In this document: positions 28,810 to 38,014 of the stretch, piece by piece
Position numbering within the stretch: the first letter of the stretch is position 1
Layout of the letters: every line of letters begins with the position of its first letter
Origin: an uncultured Actinomycetes bacterium
Lineage (GTDB): Bacteria > Actinomycetota > Actinomycetes > Nanopelagicales > Nanopelagicaceae
Assembly: GCA_903891755.1 (NCBI GenBank)
Contig: CAITFY010000072.1
Location: 1-43,569 of the forward strand
Direction of reading: 5' to 3'
DNA: 43,569 nucleotides
Translations under genes and position numbers: made by a program
The notes under the pieces: model-generated
Seen by the model: only the letters and a program-made list of their open reading frames with translations
What the model was told of the DNA's origin: nothing
Database searches by the model: none

Positions 28810-29704
28810 AGTGGAGAAGGCAAAAGATCGCGGAGATAGCCTGCTCGAGGTAATTATCTCAACAGTCATCATGGGCATCATTGGCGTGCTCTTGGTTTCC
28901 TCCATCGCGGTCGCTCGTCCCTTTGCCGACAAAATGTCGCTAGTCGGCGAAACTGTTCAAACTTTAAACTCCTTAGCCGAATCTATTAATTTGCAACCTT
29001 TTCAACCTTGCTCAACGAAAAACTCCGAGCCTTACGCATTTGCAAAGCCTGTCTCTTCTCCCGTTTCGAATTCATCAACATTTGGAATTTCAAATTCTGA
29101 TCTGCCTCCTGTGATGGTGAGTACTGCTACAAAATCAAATCCTTACTCTGCGCATTTGTTAGCTCATGGAGCTCCAGGTCCTGTCACATGGCAGGTGGAG
29201 CCTCTACTCCCTTCTGGTCTTTCTCTTGATCCGAATACGGGAGTTATCAGTGGAACAACATCACAACCGATTACGGCTACCTACGATTTCACGGCGACTT
29301 CCGGAAGCTCTAAGGATATAAAGAGCCTGCTTCTTACAAGCGCATTAGTGAATATCTTGGAAAATGATGGCTCGGCATGGGTCCCATGTGAAAATATTCC
29401 AGTTGATTCGCTCACAGGAATAGTCGGAGATGGCACTCAAGCGACTTACCGTTACACGGGCCCCGCTATTACTAAGGGCTCTACGGTTGCTGTTTGGGGT
29501 ACTGGCAACAAGAGCTTTGAAGGTGCTTCGCTTCAAGTGGCCGATGCAACGACCGATACATTCACTGTTCTAAATCCAACCGTTGCTTCTTCAAATTCCG
29601 GATTTGCCAGCTTCTCTAGCTCTGTCGCTGTTCAGCAAGTTGTGGTGAGCACCGTGGTTTCTGGCTCTCCTGTCCATAAAGTTATTGCAAAGGCAATGTC
29701 ATGA
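28781..29704 (+). CDS. Prepilin/pseudopilin (GspI-like position) with He_PIG-like domain
   Basis: Class III signal KDRGDSLLEVIISTVIMGIIGVLLVSS; He_PIG-like WQVEPLLPSGLSLDPNTGVISGTTSQPITATYDFTATS. Exact start uncertain (ATG 28781 or a downstream GTG). Confidence 0.82.
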   Translation: MEFIAEFVAKVEKAKDRGDSLLEVIISTVIMGIIGVLLVSSIAVARPFADKMSLVGETVQTLNSLAESINLQPFQPCSTKNSEPYAFAKPVSSPVSNSSTFGISNSDLPPVMVSTATKSNPYSAHLLAHGAPGPVTWQVEPLLPSGLSLDPNTGVISGTTSQPITATYDFTATSGSSKDIKSLLLTSALVNILENDGSAWVPCENIPVDSLTGIVGDGTQATYRYTGPAITKGSTVAVWGTGNKSFEGASLQVADATTDTFTVLNPTVASSNSGFASFSSSVAVQQVVVSTVVSGSPVHKVIAKAMS

Positions 29705-30375
29705 AGCATAAGAAGAATTTACGTCAAATGCTAAAGAGCGATCAAGGTTTGAGTCTGGCCGAAGTGCTTGTAGCAGTTGGATTGACTGGTCTTCTCGCAT
29801 TGGGCTGTACTCAGCTGGCTTTAGCCTCCTTTACCTCTGCTAATTACACACAATCCATAGCGGTGAAATCCCTCAATTCTGGAAATGCAAATCGGTTGGT
29901 TACTACCGATATGGAAAACGCTTCAGGTTTTCTGATTCCTGGAAAGAGCGCTCAAAGTCTTAGCTCTGGGGTTTGCACAAGTGCAGATAGTTCATCATTC
30001 GCATCTGGTGCCGTAAATCCATTGGTTGTAATCCAGTATTCAAGCGGAAGTGAAATTGGTTATGAGATCCGAAGTGACAATGGATCGGGGTCATTGTGGC
30101 GAGTCTCCTGCCCAACTGGCGGAAGTGCCTCAGGACCAGAGTCAATGATTCGGAATTTACTGCCTACAGGCGATAGCCCCGTGTGGGACTCCTCTGTTAC
30201 GTGTGCGAGCTTCCCAATTGGCGGGACTCTCCAAACTGCGAATTGCTCAACTGATACTTGGCTTACATCTTCAAGTGTCAATCCAGGGATTGTCTTCACA
30301 ATTCCATCGACGCTTCCAGGTAAGAGCGTTTCGGTCGTTGCCCAGTCGATAGTGGCTGCGAGGAATAGCGGATGA
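29701..30375 (+). CDS. Prepilin-like protein (GspJ/PilW-like)
   Basis: KSDQGLSLAEVLVAVGLTGLLALGCTQLAL; ATGA overlap with upstream gene. Confidence 0.82.
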   Translation: MKHKKNLRQMLKSDQGLSLAEVLVAVGLTGLLALGCTQLALASFTSANYTQSIAVKSLNSGNANRLVTTDMENASGFLIPGKSAQSLSSGVCTSADSSSFASGAVNPLVVIQYSSGSEIGYEIRSDNGSGSLWRVSCPTGGSASGPESMIRNLLPTGDSPVWDSSVTCASFPIGGTLQTANCSTDTWLTSSSVNPGIVFTIPSTLPGKSVSVVAQSIVAARNSG

Positions 30376-30815
30376 AACTTAAGAACTCATTGAAATCTGA
30401 TTCGGGTTACGCGCTGGGATTGGTACTCATTTTTGTCATGGCGGTAGGAACTGTCTTGGGTTCGGTGATGATGGTTACTCAGCTCTCTTCCGATGCCCAA
30501 GGTCGTGGAGTCGACCAACTCACTACTTCAAATAACGTCGCCGTTGCAATCTCTGATGTCGCGGAGCAATTTTCCCAAGATGCCGCCGGTAACTATGCTC
30601 TTCAGCTAGTTGAAAATACGCCTAATTGTGGATTGCCGGAGAATCTGAGTGATATCACCGTCGCTTGCCAACTCCTCCCTAAAGAACCTCTGGCCACGAG
30701 CCAAGTTGTAAAAATTAAATTCGAATCAAAGAGTGGAAAGAGCGTTGAAAGAGCCTTTCTCTTCAGCGTTGATCCTACCTCTGGACTACAAAGGGTTCAG
30801 GAGGCTAATCAATAA
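30372..30815 (+). CDS. Minor prepilin-like protein lacking Glu5 (GspK/PilX-like position)
   Basis: KSDSGYALGLVLIFVMAVGTVLGSVMMVTQL; hydrophobic segment after G but L at position 5. Confidence 0.7.
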   Translation: MKLKNSLKSDSGYALGLVLIFVMAVGTVLGSVMMVTQLSSDAQGRGVDQLTTSNNVAVAISDVAEQFSQDAAGNYALQLVENTPNCGLPENLSDITVACQLLPKEPLATSQVVKIKFESKSGKSVERAFLFSVDPTSGLQRVQEANQ

Positions 30816-30816
30816 A

Positions 30817-31461
30817 GTGAACATAAATAAATTCAAGAATGAGTCAGGTTTCACCATTATCGAACTTTTAGTTGTTCTAACTGTTATAGGTATTCTCTCT
30901 GGAGTAGCTTATGTTGGGCTTAATTCTGCGAGATCGAATTCAATTCAAGATTCTTGTAAATCGGCTTTTCAGGCCATAGATCTTGCGGTTACCAGCTACC
31001 AAACAGATCATGGTGGTTACATGCCCGGATCAATCACAGCGCTAGAGCCAAACTACGTAAGCGCTTCGACAATTGAGTCCTATTCCAAGAATTTCACAGT
31101 TCAACTCGGCAGCTTTTCAGTGACCAGCTACGCAGTAAGTGGCAACACTGTGACCTTAACCTTTGCTTATGGGTATCAGCCGCAGATCACCGTTGGTGAA
31201 AAGCTGATCGTTGCAGGGGTAAATAGCTCCTATGTGGATGGAACCTGGCAGGTAGCCGCGTTTATGCCCAACCCGGATACCAATATTGGTACCGTTTCTT
31301 ATGTGATCAGCAGTTCAGCAACTGTTGCCCCTACCCCCGCACCGGTAGGTGGCTATATCAATGCAGTAAGTAAGGTCGGAGATCCCTTCGACATCTATGT
31401 TTTTGATCCAACTGGTAAGAGAATTGGGACAACTGCACCCGCAGCTTGTTCTTCGCTCTAA
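30817..31461 (+). CDS. Type IV prepilin with inserted beta-rich module
   Basis: NESGFTIIELLVVLTVIGILSGVAYVGL; GTG at 30817 with upstream GGAGG, rather than the 30733 ORF start. Confidence 0.88.
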   Translation: MNINKFKNESGFTIIELLVVLTVIGILSGVAYVGLNSARSNSIQDSCKSAFQAIDLAVTSYQTDHGGYMPGSITALEPNYVSASTIESYSKNFTVQLGSFSVTSYAVSGNTVTLTFAYGYQPQITVGEKLIVAGVNSSYVDGTWQVAAFMPNPDTNIGTVSYVISSSATVAPTPAPVGGYINAVSKVGDPFDIYVFDPTGKRIGTTAPAACSSL

Positions 31462-31498
31462 AGAGACTCGTAAGAGAAGGTAAGGCAAGGGGAAAATA

Positions 31499-32101
31499 AT
31501 GAGAAAGTTACTTGATGATTTACGTCGAAAGCGTGAGAACGGCGATGACGGCTTCACCTTGATCGAACTTCTGGTTGTGATTCTCATTTTAGGTATCTTG
31601 GCAGCAATTGTCGTTGTGGCCCTCTCCGGTTCGTCAGCTGACGCTCGCACAAAGGCATGCTCGGAAGACGCCGCCAATACTTATAACGCTCTCAATAATT
31701 ATGTGCTCCATAATGGTGATCTCTCTGCGCCAGCTGCTGGATTTGATTCCTCAATCAACCTGATTGCCGGTGCTGCAAATAGTTTCCGTGGATCGGTTTC
31801 GCAAATGTCTGCGTCGGTCTACAGAACTCAACCAAATTCCGCAGATCTCGGAGCAGGAAACCTCTATGGCGAACTTTCTTCACTGGTTCCTGGTTATATC
31901 TCCAAGATTCCCACTGATGTTGCGGTTTATTACATCAAGTATCCAGATGCAGCCACGGGTGAGTTTAAATACATCTATGCCGTTGGACCAAACTTCGATG
32001 TTGCGGGAACGTATGGAACTCCACCATCAGCGGCGGGAATCCTTCCGAAATCCCCACTCGCGACTGCCTCTATACAGGGCTGCGTAGTAGCGGGTCTTTA
32101 A
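31499..32101 (+). CDS. Type IV major-pilin-like prepilin
   Basis: DDGFTLIELLVVILILGILAAIVVVAL, canonical class III signal. Confidence 0.92.
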   Translation: MRKLLDDLRRKRENGDDGFTLIELLVVILILGILAAIVVVALSGSSADARTKACSEDAANTYNALNNYVLHNGDLSAPAAGFDSSINLIAGAANSFRGSVSQMSASVYRTQPNSADLGAGNLYGELSSLVPGYISKIPTDVAVYYIKYPDAATGEFKYIYAVGPNFDVAGTYGTPPSAAGILPKSPLATASIQGCVVAGL

Positions 32102-32105
32102 GAAG

Positions 32106-32882
32106 ATGCTTGCAGGAGCCATGTCGGTATCAATTCCGACTTGGCTCCTCTATCTTTTTGTTGGAGTCCTTGGACTTACATTTGGTTCGTTTGCAACTGT
32201 GCTCATCGCTCGAGTACCCACCTCTGAAAGTTTAACGACTCGCTCTAGGTGCGTTCATTGCGCCAAGCAATTAACTTGGTGGGAAAACATCCCATTGTTT
32301 TCTTATATCGCTCTTAGGGGAAAGTGTTCTGCATGCGGTGCGAGAATTTCGTTTCGCTACCCTGGCATTGAAGTATCGATGCTCATCCTTTTTATCTTGC
32401 CGTTAGTACTTCTTAATTCGTGGACCGCAGTTATTCTCTGGCAGGTTATGGCGGCTCTTGGATTGCCACTTTCTATTATTGATGCAGAGCAGCACAGGCT
32501 TCCAGACCTTCTGACGGGTTGCCTCTTTGGAGTTTCGCTCTTAATCATTATCGGTGATGCGATTCACTGGAATCACTTTGATCGCATTGCTCCTAGTTTG
32601 ATGGGGGCAGTTGGTTTAATGCTTTTTTACCTTCTCTTATTGATTATCTCTCGAGGGGGCATGGGAATGGGGGATGTAAAACTTTCCGCGAGCATTGGAT
32701 TAATCTCCGGTTATTTCGGGATTCATGCATTACTCACCGCTTCTTTTTCCGCTTTTTCCCTTGGAGCGCTCATTGGAATTGGGCTGATGCTTATTGGAAA
32801 AGCGGGCAGGAAAACCGCTATCCCCTTTGGACCCTTCATGATCGCAGGTCAGCTCATTTCACTTGTTATTTATGCGCACTAA
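32106..32882 (+). CDS. Prepilin peptidase (PilD/GspO family)
   Basis: CVHCAKQLTWWENIPLFSYIALRGKCSACGARI zinc motif; catalytic Asp in DAEQHRLPD and GMGMGDVKL. Confidence 0.95.
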   Translation: MLAGAMSVSIPTWLLYLFVGVLGLTFGSFATVLIARVPTSESLTTRSRCVHCAKQLTWWENIPLFSYIALRGKCSACGARISFRYPGIEVSMLILFILPLVLLNSWTAVILWQVMAALGLPLSIIDAEQHRLPDLLTGCLFGVSLLIIIGDAIHWNHFDRIAPSLMGAVGLMLFYLLLLIISRGGMGMGDVKLSASIGLISGYFGIHALLTASFSAFSLGALIGIGLMLIGKAGRKTAIPFGPFMIAGQLISLVIYAH

Positions 32883-34531
32883 CTATTGAGGTGAGATGCC
32901 ACTTTCTGAGAAAGTTTGAGCCATTGCGTTATGTCATTTTGATTGTAAGTTAATGTGGAAAGCACGTAAGTTCCTACAAGGATATTTCCTTTGACTTGAA
33001 AAGTAGCGATGAGGTTTTGAGGAGTCTTGTTTATAGTGCTAACGGCCAAGAGTGCACGTGAGGATATTTGAGCTGGGGCGTTGTACTTAATTTTCGTGAT
33101 GGTCGCAACTTTGGTGGAGCAAGAAGCCGAGGCTGCATCGAGTTCTTTAAGAGCCTGGTTTGCCCAAAAAGCAGATTCATACTGAACAGCTTCACTCGAA
33201 ATAAAAGTATATTTAGATGGGTAAATGGGGTTTGCAGCCACCTGTGTTCTGGAGATGCGATGCGCTTCACTCGTATAGTGCGCATTACAGATTTGGAGCG
33301 TCGGATCCGAGAGTTGATTTCCATCTTGCACGGGAGTTACTTGGTATGAACTTCCAAAGTCGCTTGAAGCAAAGGTGTATTTAGATAAATCAGTCGGGGC
33401 AGCAGGAAGTGGCATCAAGTTCACTCCTGGTTTCACAGTGACATTAACTGACGCCTGAGAACCCATAGGGGCGGCTGAAATAGTTACATCTCCCGTGTAT
33501 GAGCTGAAATCCCAACTGGTTGGAGAGCCAGAAGGTACATCTGCGTACTTGTAATCGCTTAAATTAAGCAACCAAACATCGCCGCTTGAGTCGCCCGTAT
33601 ATTTTCCGGTGTATTCAGTGTTCACGGAAATAGTCGAGATCGCTCCGACGGGAGTATCTGATCTAAGGACTGCTAACCCAGCCGAGTAGCCATCAACTGC
33701 AGGCATATATTCAACCCAGTAGACGGCGTTTCGGTCGTGAATGTATAAAGCACGCAGTCCCTGAGTGGAATCGGCAGTACTCATCACATATTGACCGCTG
33801 CTTGAAATCGATGCAATCGAAGCCCCAGTTAACATGCCAAGTCGCCATTGATGGTAGACATTGAGGGGTCCCGTAGTTTCGATGTTGCTCATGATGTCAA
33901 CGGCGCCGCCATATTCGATATTTTGGCAGGAGCTCCATGCCGAGTCGCCAGGACTGGGGCAGCTCATGTAATCTGTATGACCAAGTCCAAGTGCATGCCC
34001 AAGTTCGTGTGTAATCACATATGGAATCGCATTATCTTGAAGTACGGTGATTCCAAAGGGGTTTCGATAATCGCCAACCAAGCTCTTCGCTTCCCACACG
34101 CACTTTCCCGGGAGTTGGGGTAGAAGTATTACTAGATATCGAGTGCCCACATTAAGGTCCTGCGAAACGTAAAACTTAGATGCAACCTCGTTCATGTAAG
34201 CAACGGTGGCGTCGCCATCACAAGGCGCCGGCCCGTCCATTTTGACGGGGGCGGAAGCATCCATTCCGCGGGTGAAATCTATACTTGCATGTGAATGCCA
34301 GTAAGGGGTGGCATAGGCATCTACTGCGGTACGTACTGCTGCAACGGTTGTGGAGGGAGTTGCAGCTTGAGGCCAGGAAACCGAGACTACGTCTATCGGT
34401 CTGGTGAAATCTGCTTGAGCGGGCAGCGTGATCCAGGGATTAAAGAAGCTTGATAAAAGCCCCAGAGCAGCAAAAAAGGTCATGGATCTCCGTTGGGTGC
34501 GCGTCACAACTAACTTTGCTGGGGAGGGCAA
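32879..34531 (-). CDS. Secreted M11/gametolysin-like or matrixin-like zinc metalloprotease
   Basis: Signal peptide; THELGHALGLGH zinc motif; EYGGAVDIMSN...LNVYHQWRLGML resembles the M11 Met-turn region. Confidence 0.82.
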   Translation of the reverse strand: MPSPAKLVVTRTQRRSMTFFAALGLLSSFFNPWITLPAQADFTRPIDVVSVSWPQAATPSTTVAAVRTAVDAYATPYWHSHASIDFTRGMDASAPVKMDGPAPCDGDATVAYMNEVASKFYVSQDLNVGTRYLVILLPQLPGKCVWEAKSLVGDYRNPFGITVLQDNAIPYVITHELGHALGLGHTDYMSCPSPGDSAWSSCQNIEYGGAVDIMSNIETTGPLNVYHQWRLGMLTGASIASISSSGQYVMSTADSTQGLRALYIHDRNAVYWVEYMPAVDGYSAGLAVLRSDTPVGAISTISVNTEYTGKYTGDSSGDVWLLNLSDYKYADVPSGSPTSWDFSSYTGDVTISAAPMGSQASVNVTVKPGVNLMPLPAAPTDLSKYTFASSDFGSSYQVTPVQDGNQLSDPTLQICNAHYTSEAHRISRTQVAANPIYPSKYTFISSEAVQYESAFWANQALKELDAASASCSTKVATITKIKYNAPAQISSRALLAVSTINKTPQNLIATFQVKGNILVGTYVLSTLTYNQNDITQWLKLSQKVASHLNS

Positions 34532-34742
34532 AGGAGGAACTCCGTTCAGGTGGAAGGGGAATTTCCATCTTGAACCTGAGGATAAAGTAGAGGTTTAGGG
34601 TTTCAGTGGAGGTGGAGGGGCAATCCACCGCGTGTCGCACATTCTGTGACTAGTCAGTGAGTTTGATAGGAAAATGCCCAGGGATCGAGATGAAAGGTTG
34701 AGCGACTGTACAATTTCCTCTAACCCCAATTTAGGAGCTCAG

Positions 34743-35834
34743 GTGAATAATTCAGTCAAGAAGGTCGTTGGCGCATCCGCACTAGGAGCAATATCGGTCA
34801 TCGAGTTACTTCACTTGCAACAAGCCAGCGCAACACCAGTAACTTTTACCGGCTCTACCGTCTCTAACCCCAAGGGTGGCAGTGTTCAAGTTGCAATTAC
34901 AGTTGATGGTGCAAGCGGGGTCTACAGGATTACTTCCATCGCCACCCCGGTACAACCGGGTGGCGGGAACGCCTCGTATGCAAATAAAGCTATCCCAACC
35001 TTGACAAATGAAGCCCTTGCCGCCCAAAGCGCCTCTATAAACGGCGTGAGCGGAGCGTCGGAAGTCTCTGCAGCTTGGATCAGTTCCCTCTCTTCCGCGA
35101 TCGCACAGGCGGCCGCTGCGGGTGAGGCGATTGGAACTTCTACGACTCCTCCTGCGCCTGCTCCTGCCGCCGGTGCGACTAGCCCATCCACTTCTGGGGG
35201 AAACCCTGCACCTTCAAATATTGCTCCAACATCATCAGCCATCCCTACATCGGTAGCCACCGCTCCAACTTATGACTGGGTTACGTTAAATAGTTACAGC
35301 GGATCCGGCGGTGGATCGGCTGACCTGACTCAGCCTTTAAACGATCTCTCAAATGCAATTTCACGAATAGCAAGTTCGGGCGGAGAAGGCAGAAGTTCCG
35401 CCATAGCCGCCGCGAACGCCGCTCTCAATAACTTACGGGCCGCCATATCTGGAAGTTCTGGGAATCTTTCGGCAAGCGCCGCCGCATATGTAAATTACAT
35501 AAATCAGCAGATGCAGTTTTCGATCACTCGAGGTAACCAGCAAATGGCTGATTACTTTGCGAAGGTAATTTTAGCGGCGAACAAACTATATGCGGATGCA
35601 GAGGCGTCGGCGGCAGCTATTAAAGCCGAACCCGCCCCAACGGTGACAGTTACGGTTACCGCCACTCCCGCCGTCGCCCCGAAACCTACGATCAACTCTG
35701 TGATTAACAAAAATACGGGAGTTATCAAAAAGACTTTCACCTGTATTAAAACCGTTTCGGGAGTTACAACCAGAAAGACAATTAGCGCGTTTATCGTGAA
35801 GTGCCCAACCGGCTTTACCTTAGTGAAGAAATAG
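34743..35834 (+). CDS. Secreted protein with diverged FMN_bind-like domain and Ala/Ser-rich extension
   Basis: VTFTGSTVSNPKGGSVQVAITVDGASGVYRITSIATPV...INGVSGASEVSAAWISSLSSAIAQA aligns by eye with the 14510 gene product; GTG start with AGGAG RBS. Confidence 0.7.
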   Translation: MNNSVKKVVGASALGAISVIELLHLQQASATPVTFTGSTVSNPKGGSVQVAITVDGASGVYRITSIATPVQPGGGNASYANKAIPTLTNEALAAQSASINGVSGASEVSAAWISSLSSAIAQAAAAGEAIGTSTTPPAPAPAAGATSPSTSGGNPAPSNIAPTSSAIPTSVATAPTYDWVTLNSYSGSGGGSADLTQPLNDLSNAISRIASSGGEGRSSAIAAANAALNNLRAAISGSSGNLSASAAAYVNYINQQMQFSITRGNQQMADYFAKVILAANKLYADAEASAAAIKAEPAPTVTVTVTATPAVAPKPTINSVINKNTGVIKKTFTCIKTVSGVTTRKTISAFIVKCPTGFTLVKK

Positions 35835-35836
35835 TG

Positions 35837-37426
35837 TTACTTAATCACCGTATCTAGGTTTGCCTGCGCCTCTGTAAATGGATCGAGCAAAATCTGAACA
35901 TCTAGATGCCAACTTCCTTTTGCGGGAAGTAGAACCACTGATGAGTAATGGTTTTTCGAGCCCACCAAGGTGACCTGAATATCGGTTAAATTGAGAGCTG
36001 CATTTGAGAAGTAGATATACATATTTTTTGCGCTCTGAATTTTTGGGCCATCCAAATCGATACTTATTTTCGAAGGTGTACCCAGGGTCAGATTCGGAAT
36101 TTCCAGAACCCCTTTTAGACCGTCATCAAAGGTGAGCGGAATTGAGTAACTTCGCTGAGTTAATGAGTTCGATGGAGAGGTTGAGGTCCCACCCTCAACG
36201 GACAATATTTTTGGTGGCGTGAATGAGACCAAGGTGACCGTCGCAATGAGAATTGCCGCGAAGGTAGCCAATTCAAAACGTAGAGAGCGCTTAAAATCGA
36301 AATCCTCCTCAATTCCCAACTTCTTGCTACGCAGGTGGTGGAATGCACCAAGTGCCAAGGTGAGCACGACAAATACAATTTTGATACCTAAGAAGAGAGC
36401 CCAGTTGGACTTTGAATAGAGATTTACCGGCCTGGCTAAGTAAAAAGTGAGAGTCGTGGCAAGTGGAATTAGGCAGAAAATGCTGACGGTATTGATCTTC
36501 CGGGTTAATTCAAATTGCGTACGCGTCTGGCGAAGTAATAATCCGCACACAGAACCTGCCCAGGTGATTGCAAAGAATAAGTGTCCTGCGGCGATGTATC
36601 TCAAAATCACAGGATGTGCTAAATCCAGCGCGTGGCCTTCAAAGAATTCTTGCGAGCTAAAGAGAAGTGCGATGAGAAGCAATTGGGAAGTTCCGAGCCA
36701 ACCAATCTTCTCTTCCCGCTTTGTCTTCTTTGGGCTTAAGACCCAGTTCATAGCTGAGGCTAAGAGCACCGCAAATGTGATTATTGCAAGGAGTGAGATC
36801 TTTGATGAACCGCTATCGAGATATGAACCTGGGAGAATGGAAGAGAGCACCACAATGCGGAGGCCCGCGATGATGATTCCTAGAAAAGCGGTGATGACAA
36901 AGATGAAGTATGAACCGGCAACAATTGAACCAAATGCAAGAATCAGAAGAGCCCAGAAGAGAAATTGCAGAATCTTGTCAGGGTATGAGACGAGGTATGA
37001 TTGAGTTGCCTTGGAAGGTTTTTGATTAACTCCAAAAGAATAGGCGCCTCCGACGAGGTGACCATCTCGACTTACCGCTCTCCAGGAAACAATGTAGGAA
37101 CCTGCGGGAAGAATTTTGCTCGGGGTAAGTGTGACGGTGCTCCGGTGGGTAGCCGCGTCGAGCGTGAGTGAGTAAGAAGTTGCGATTTTTGATCCAGTTG
37201 AGTCGGCCAGCAGAACTTCATCTGAATTAGTCTGAACTTTTTCGCCCCAGGTCAAAGTGATGTTGGCTGGAGCTTTGGTTAAGACCGAATTAGCCAGGGG
37301 ATAGGTGTTGATCAACTGGGCATGCGCTTGTGCAGGAGCAGGGTTTAGGAGGAGAAGAGAGAAGATTGAAATGAGAAAAAAGATGACCCTGCTCTTTCTA
37401 GGTGAAGTTACAGCAGGTCGTCTCAT
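35837..37426 (-). CDS. CopC-CopD fusion protein (copper handling)
   Basis: N-terminal CopC domain HAQLINTYPLANSVL...VSWRAVSRDGHLVGGAYSFGV, then polytopic CopD-like region. Confidence 0.9.
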   Translation of the reverse strand: MRRPAVTSPRKSRVIFFLISIFSLLLLNPAPAQAHAQLINTYPLANSVLTKAPANITLTWGEKVQTNSDEVLLADSTGSKIATSYSLTLDAATHRSTVTLTPSKILPAGSYIVSWRAVSRDGHLVGGAYSFGVNQKPSKATQSYLVSYPDKILQFLFWALLILAFGSIVAGSYFIFVITAFLGIIIAGLRIVVLSSILPGSYLDSGSSKISLLAIITFAVLLASAMNWVLSPKKTKREEKIGWLGTSQLLLIALLFSSQEFFEGHALDLAHPVILRYIAAGHLFFAITWAGSVCGLLLRQTRTQFELTRKINTVSIFCLIPLATTLTFYLARPVNLYSKSNWALFLGIKIVFVVLTLALGAFHHLRSKKLGIEEDFDFKRSLRFELATFAAILIATVTLVSFTPPKILSVEGGTSTSPSNSLTQRSYSIPLTFDDGLKGVLEIPNLTLGTPSKISIDLDGPKIQSAKNMYIYFSNAALNLTDIQVTLVGSKNHYSSVVLLPAKGSWHLDVQILLDPFTEAQANLDTVIK

Positions 37427-37440
37427 TTAATTACTCTGGA

Positions 37441-37968
37441 TTAATTGAGGTTAAGTACAGGGACTGGAGTTGCTGACTCTGCTGGATCTGAACCATCTGC
37501 AGGACGAGGTTGAATCCAGTTAACTTTGAGCCCTTTGGTGCATGATTGGACCGCAGGGAATTTCAGCTGTGAACCTTTGGCACCTGTCGGAGTCAACTTG
37601 AACTTGATATCTGCAGCATTCTTGCCGCCATCAGGTCCGGTGGTGATTGCTGGACCAAAGACTCTGAGGTATGAACGACCTGCAGATTTAACAATCTTTT
37701 CCTGCCAGCCTTTCAATAATTTTCCATGTTGGTAAACGCCGACTGCCGCAAACGTTGAGGTGTTGATTGTTTTAGGGAGTTGAAACTTCACCTCTGTCGT
37801 TTGGGATGCGGCCGTGCAATCGTGCGGCACATTCAAATTCACAACCTGATTCTTATTGGCTTTCACGGAATCTGGGCTGAACTCCACGTGTGCACTTGCG
37901 GTGGCGAGGCCAACTACCGAAATCAAGCAGGTCAGAAGAGCTACTTTCTGCGCTCTCTTCATCTTCAA
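37441..37968 (-). CDS. YcnI-like DUF1775 copper-binding protein
   Basis: Mature N-terminus HVEFSPDSVKANKNQVVNLNVPHDC; VGVYQHGKLLKGWQEKI; upstream of CopCD. Confidence 0.88.
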   Translation of the reverse strand: MKMKRAQKVALLTCLISVVGLATASAHVEFSPDSVKANKNQVVNLNVPHDCTAASQTTEVKFQLPKTINTSTFAAVGVYQHGKLLKGWQEKIVKSAGRSYLRVFGPAITTGPDGGKNAADIKFKLTPTGAKGSQLKFPAVQSCTKGLKVNWIQPRPADGSDPAESATPVPVLNLN

Positions 37969-38014
37969 TCTCCTTAGGCAAATTATCTATGCCTAATGGT
38001 ATCTGACCTGCCTG

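Noticed and set aside
34532-34673. Weak inverted repeats (TCAGGT...ACCTGA, TGGAA...TTCCA) between the metalloprotease and the FMN_bind-like gene
   Set aside because: Arms of 5-6 bp are short and expected by chance; not strong enough to call an operator.
36447-37004. 185-aa plus-strand ORF antisense to the CopC-CopD gene
   Set aside because: Low-complexity basic translation with no recognisable motif; the opposite strand has a well-supported CopCD coding frame.
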